A DNA stretch of 6,358 nucleotides from Comamonas_C sp026954015 (GTDB lineage: Bacteria > Pseudomonadota > Gammaproteobacteria > Burkholderiales > Burkholderiaceae_C). The translations under genes and the position numbers were made by a program. Shown here one piece after another: positions 6,068 through 6,358 of the stretch; within the stretch, counting starts at the first letter, position 1, and the number at the start of each line of letters is the position of its first letter. Below the pieces are notes generated by a model. It searched no databases, had not been told where the DNA came from, and was given only the letters and a program-made list of their open reading frames with translations. The stretch spans positions 1 to 6,358 of the forward strand of contig JAPSFS010000022.1 in assembly GCA_035063785.1 (NCBI GenBank), written 5' to 3'.

Positions 6068-6096
6068 ACTGTAGAAGCCGCGTCTTATTTGCCGAA
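6068..6096 (-). promoter_or_regulatory. Candidate promoter for the dioxygenase/transporter operon
   Basis: On the minus strand TACAGT (6073-6068) is a four-of-six match to the -10 consensus. Exactly 17 bases upstream is TTCGGC (6096-6091), a poor -35. A weak -35 next to repeated AT-rich motifs would suit a promoter that needs an activator, as sulfur-starvation genes controlled by LysR-type CysB/SsuR/Cbl proteins do. The transcript would start near 6061, giving a leader of about 35 bases before dioxygenase A. The match is weak and the call is tentative. Confidence 0.3.
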
Positions 6097-6136
6097 CTGC
6101 TTATTTCGCGTTTGCTCCTTCGGAATTTGCATAAGG
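6084..6136. promoter_or_regulatory. Repeated CTTATTT motifs, candidate operator upstream of dioxygenase A
   Basis: CTTATTT occurs on the plus strand at 6084-6090 and again at 6100-6106, 16 bases apart. The first copy reads CTTATTTGCCGAA. An opposed copy, CTTATGCAAATTCCGAAGG, is read on the minus strand from 6135 to 6117. The motifs lie just upstream of the candidate -35 in the least GC-rich part of the window. Spaced repeats of this kind fit a LysR-type activator site, but the regulator is not encoded here and I cannot match the motif to a known box. Confidence 0.4.
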
Positions 6137-6137
6137 C

Positions 6138-6358
6138 TCAGAGCCGGTGCGTGCGGTCGCCCTGCGCGAAGCCCATGGGCGTCCACGGCTCGCCCGGCCC
6201 CACGGCCAGCACCTTGAACAGCTCGCCCATTTCATGCTCCAGCATCAATTTGGCCGCCAGGGCGCGCTGGGCAAGCGTGAGGCGCTCCATTTCCTGCAGC
6301 AAACCGCAGTTCATCAGAAAGCGCGCCTGGCTCGTGTAGCCCAGCACGTTCAGGCCCG
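6138..6358 (-). CDS. MidA/NDUFAF7-family SAM-dependent methyltransferase, C-terminal 72 residues
   Basis: The frame enters from the right edge (GLNVLGYTSQARFLMNCG...) and ends at TGA 6140-6138. The motifs GYTSQARFLMNCG, the EMGELFKVLA stretch and the ending GFAQGDRTHRL are characteristic of the C-terminus of COG1565/PF02636 (MidA) proteins. These are class I SAM-dependent methyltransferases whose mitochondrial relative NDUFAF7 methylates an arginine in complex I assembly; the bacterial role is not settled. The SAM-binding part lies outside the window. It is on the same strand as the sulfonate operon and 111 bases upstream of dioxygenase A. No intrinsic terminator is visible in that gap, so some readthrough is possible, but a functional link is unlikely. 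Confidence 0.85.
   Translation of the reverse strand, partial: GLNVLGYTSQARFLMNCGLLQEMERLTLAQRALAAKLMLEHEMGELFKVLAVGPGEPWTPMGFAQGDRTHRL

Noticed and set aside
6027..6137. Terminator for the MidA-family gene
   Set aside because: I searched the gap on both strands and found no stem followed by a U tract.

Overview
The window is a GC-rich (roughly two-thirds G+C by eye) stretch in which every credible gene lies on the minus strand. Codon use, the MidA-family neighbour and a palindromic intergenic element that I recall from Acidovorax/Delftia/Comamonas-type genomes point to a betaproteobacterium of the Comamonadaceae. That assignment is an inference; no ribosomal or other marker gene is present.

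Layout, in the direction of transcription (right to left): the 3' end of a MidA-type SAM-dependent methyltransferase (6358-6138); a 111-base gap that is less GC-rich and carries a candidate promoter/operator; TauD-family dioxygenase A (6026-5145); an 80-base gap with a 7-bp-stem palindromic element; substrate-binding protein A (5064-4033); ABC ATPase (4027-3095); ABC permease (3098-2229, overlapping the ATPase by 4 bases); substrate-binding protein B (2217-1165); TauD-family dioxygenase B (1146-193); a 66-base gap with a GC-only hairpin; and the first 42 codons of a VOC/glyoxalase-fold protein (126 to beyond the left edge). The five genes from binding protein A to dioxygenase B are separated by 18 bases or fewer, so they very likely form one operon, probably started by dioxygenase A.

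The genes fit uptake and oxidative desulfonation of organosulfur compounds. Periplasmic binding proteins capture an alkyl sulfonate or similar molecule, the ATPase/permease pair imports it, and Fe(II)/2-oxoglutarate dioxygenases hydroxylate the carbon next to sulfur so that sulfite is released. This is the role of tauABCD/ssuABC systems during sulfate limitation. The notable point is the doubling: two paralogous binding proteins and two paralogous dioxygenases flank a single ATPase/permease core in mirror order (dioxygenase, binding protein, ATPase, permease, binding protein, dioxygenase). The two dioxygenases keep the same iron and 2-oxoglutarate ligands but differ at positions that contact taurine in E. 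coli TauD. This suggests one transporter serving two substrates. No regulator gene, flavin-dependent SsuD-type monooxygenase, RNA gene, insertion sequence or CRISPR array is visible.
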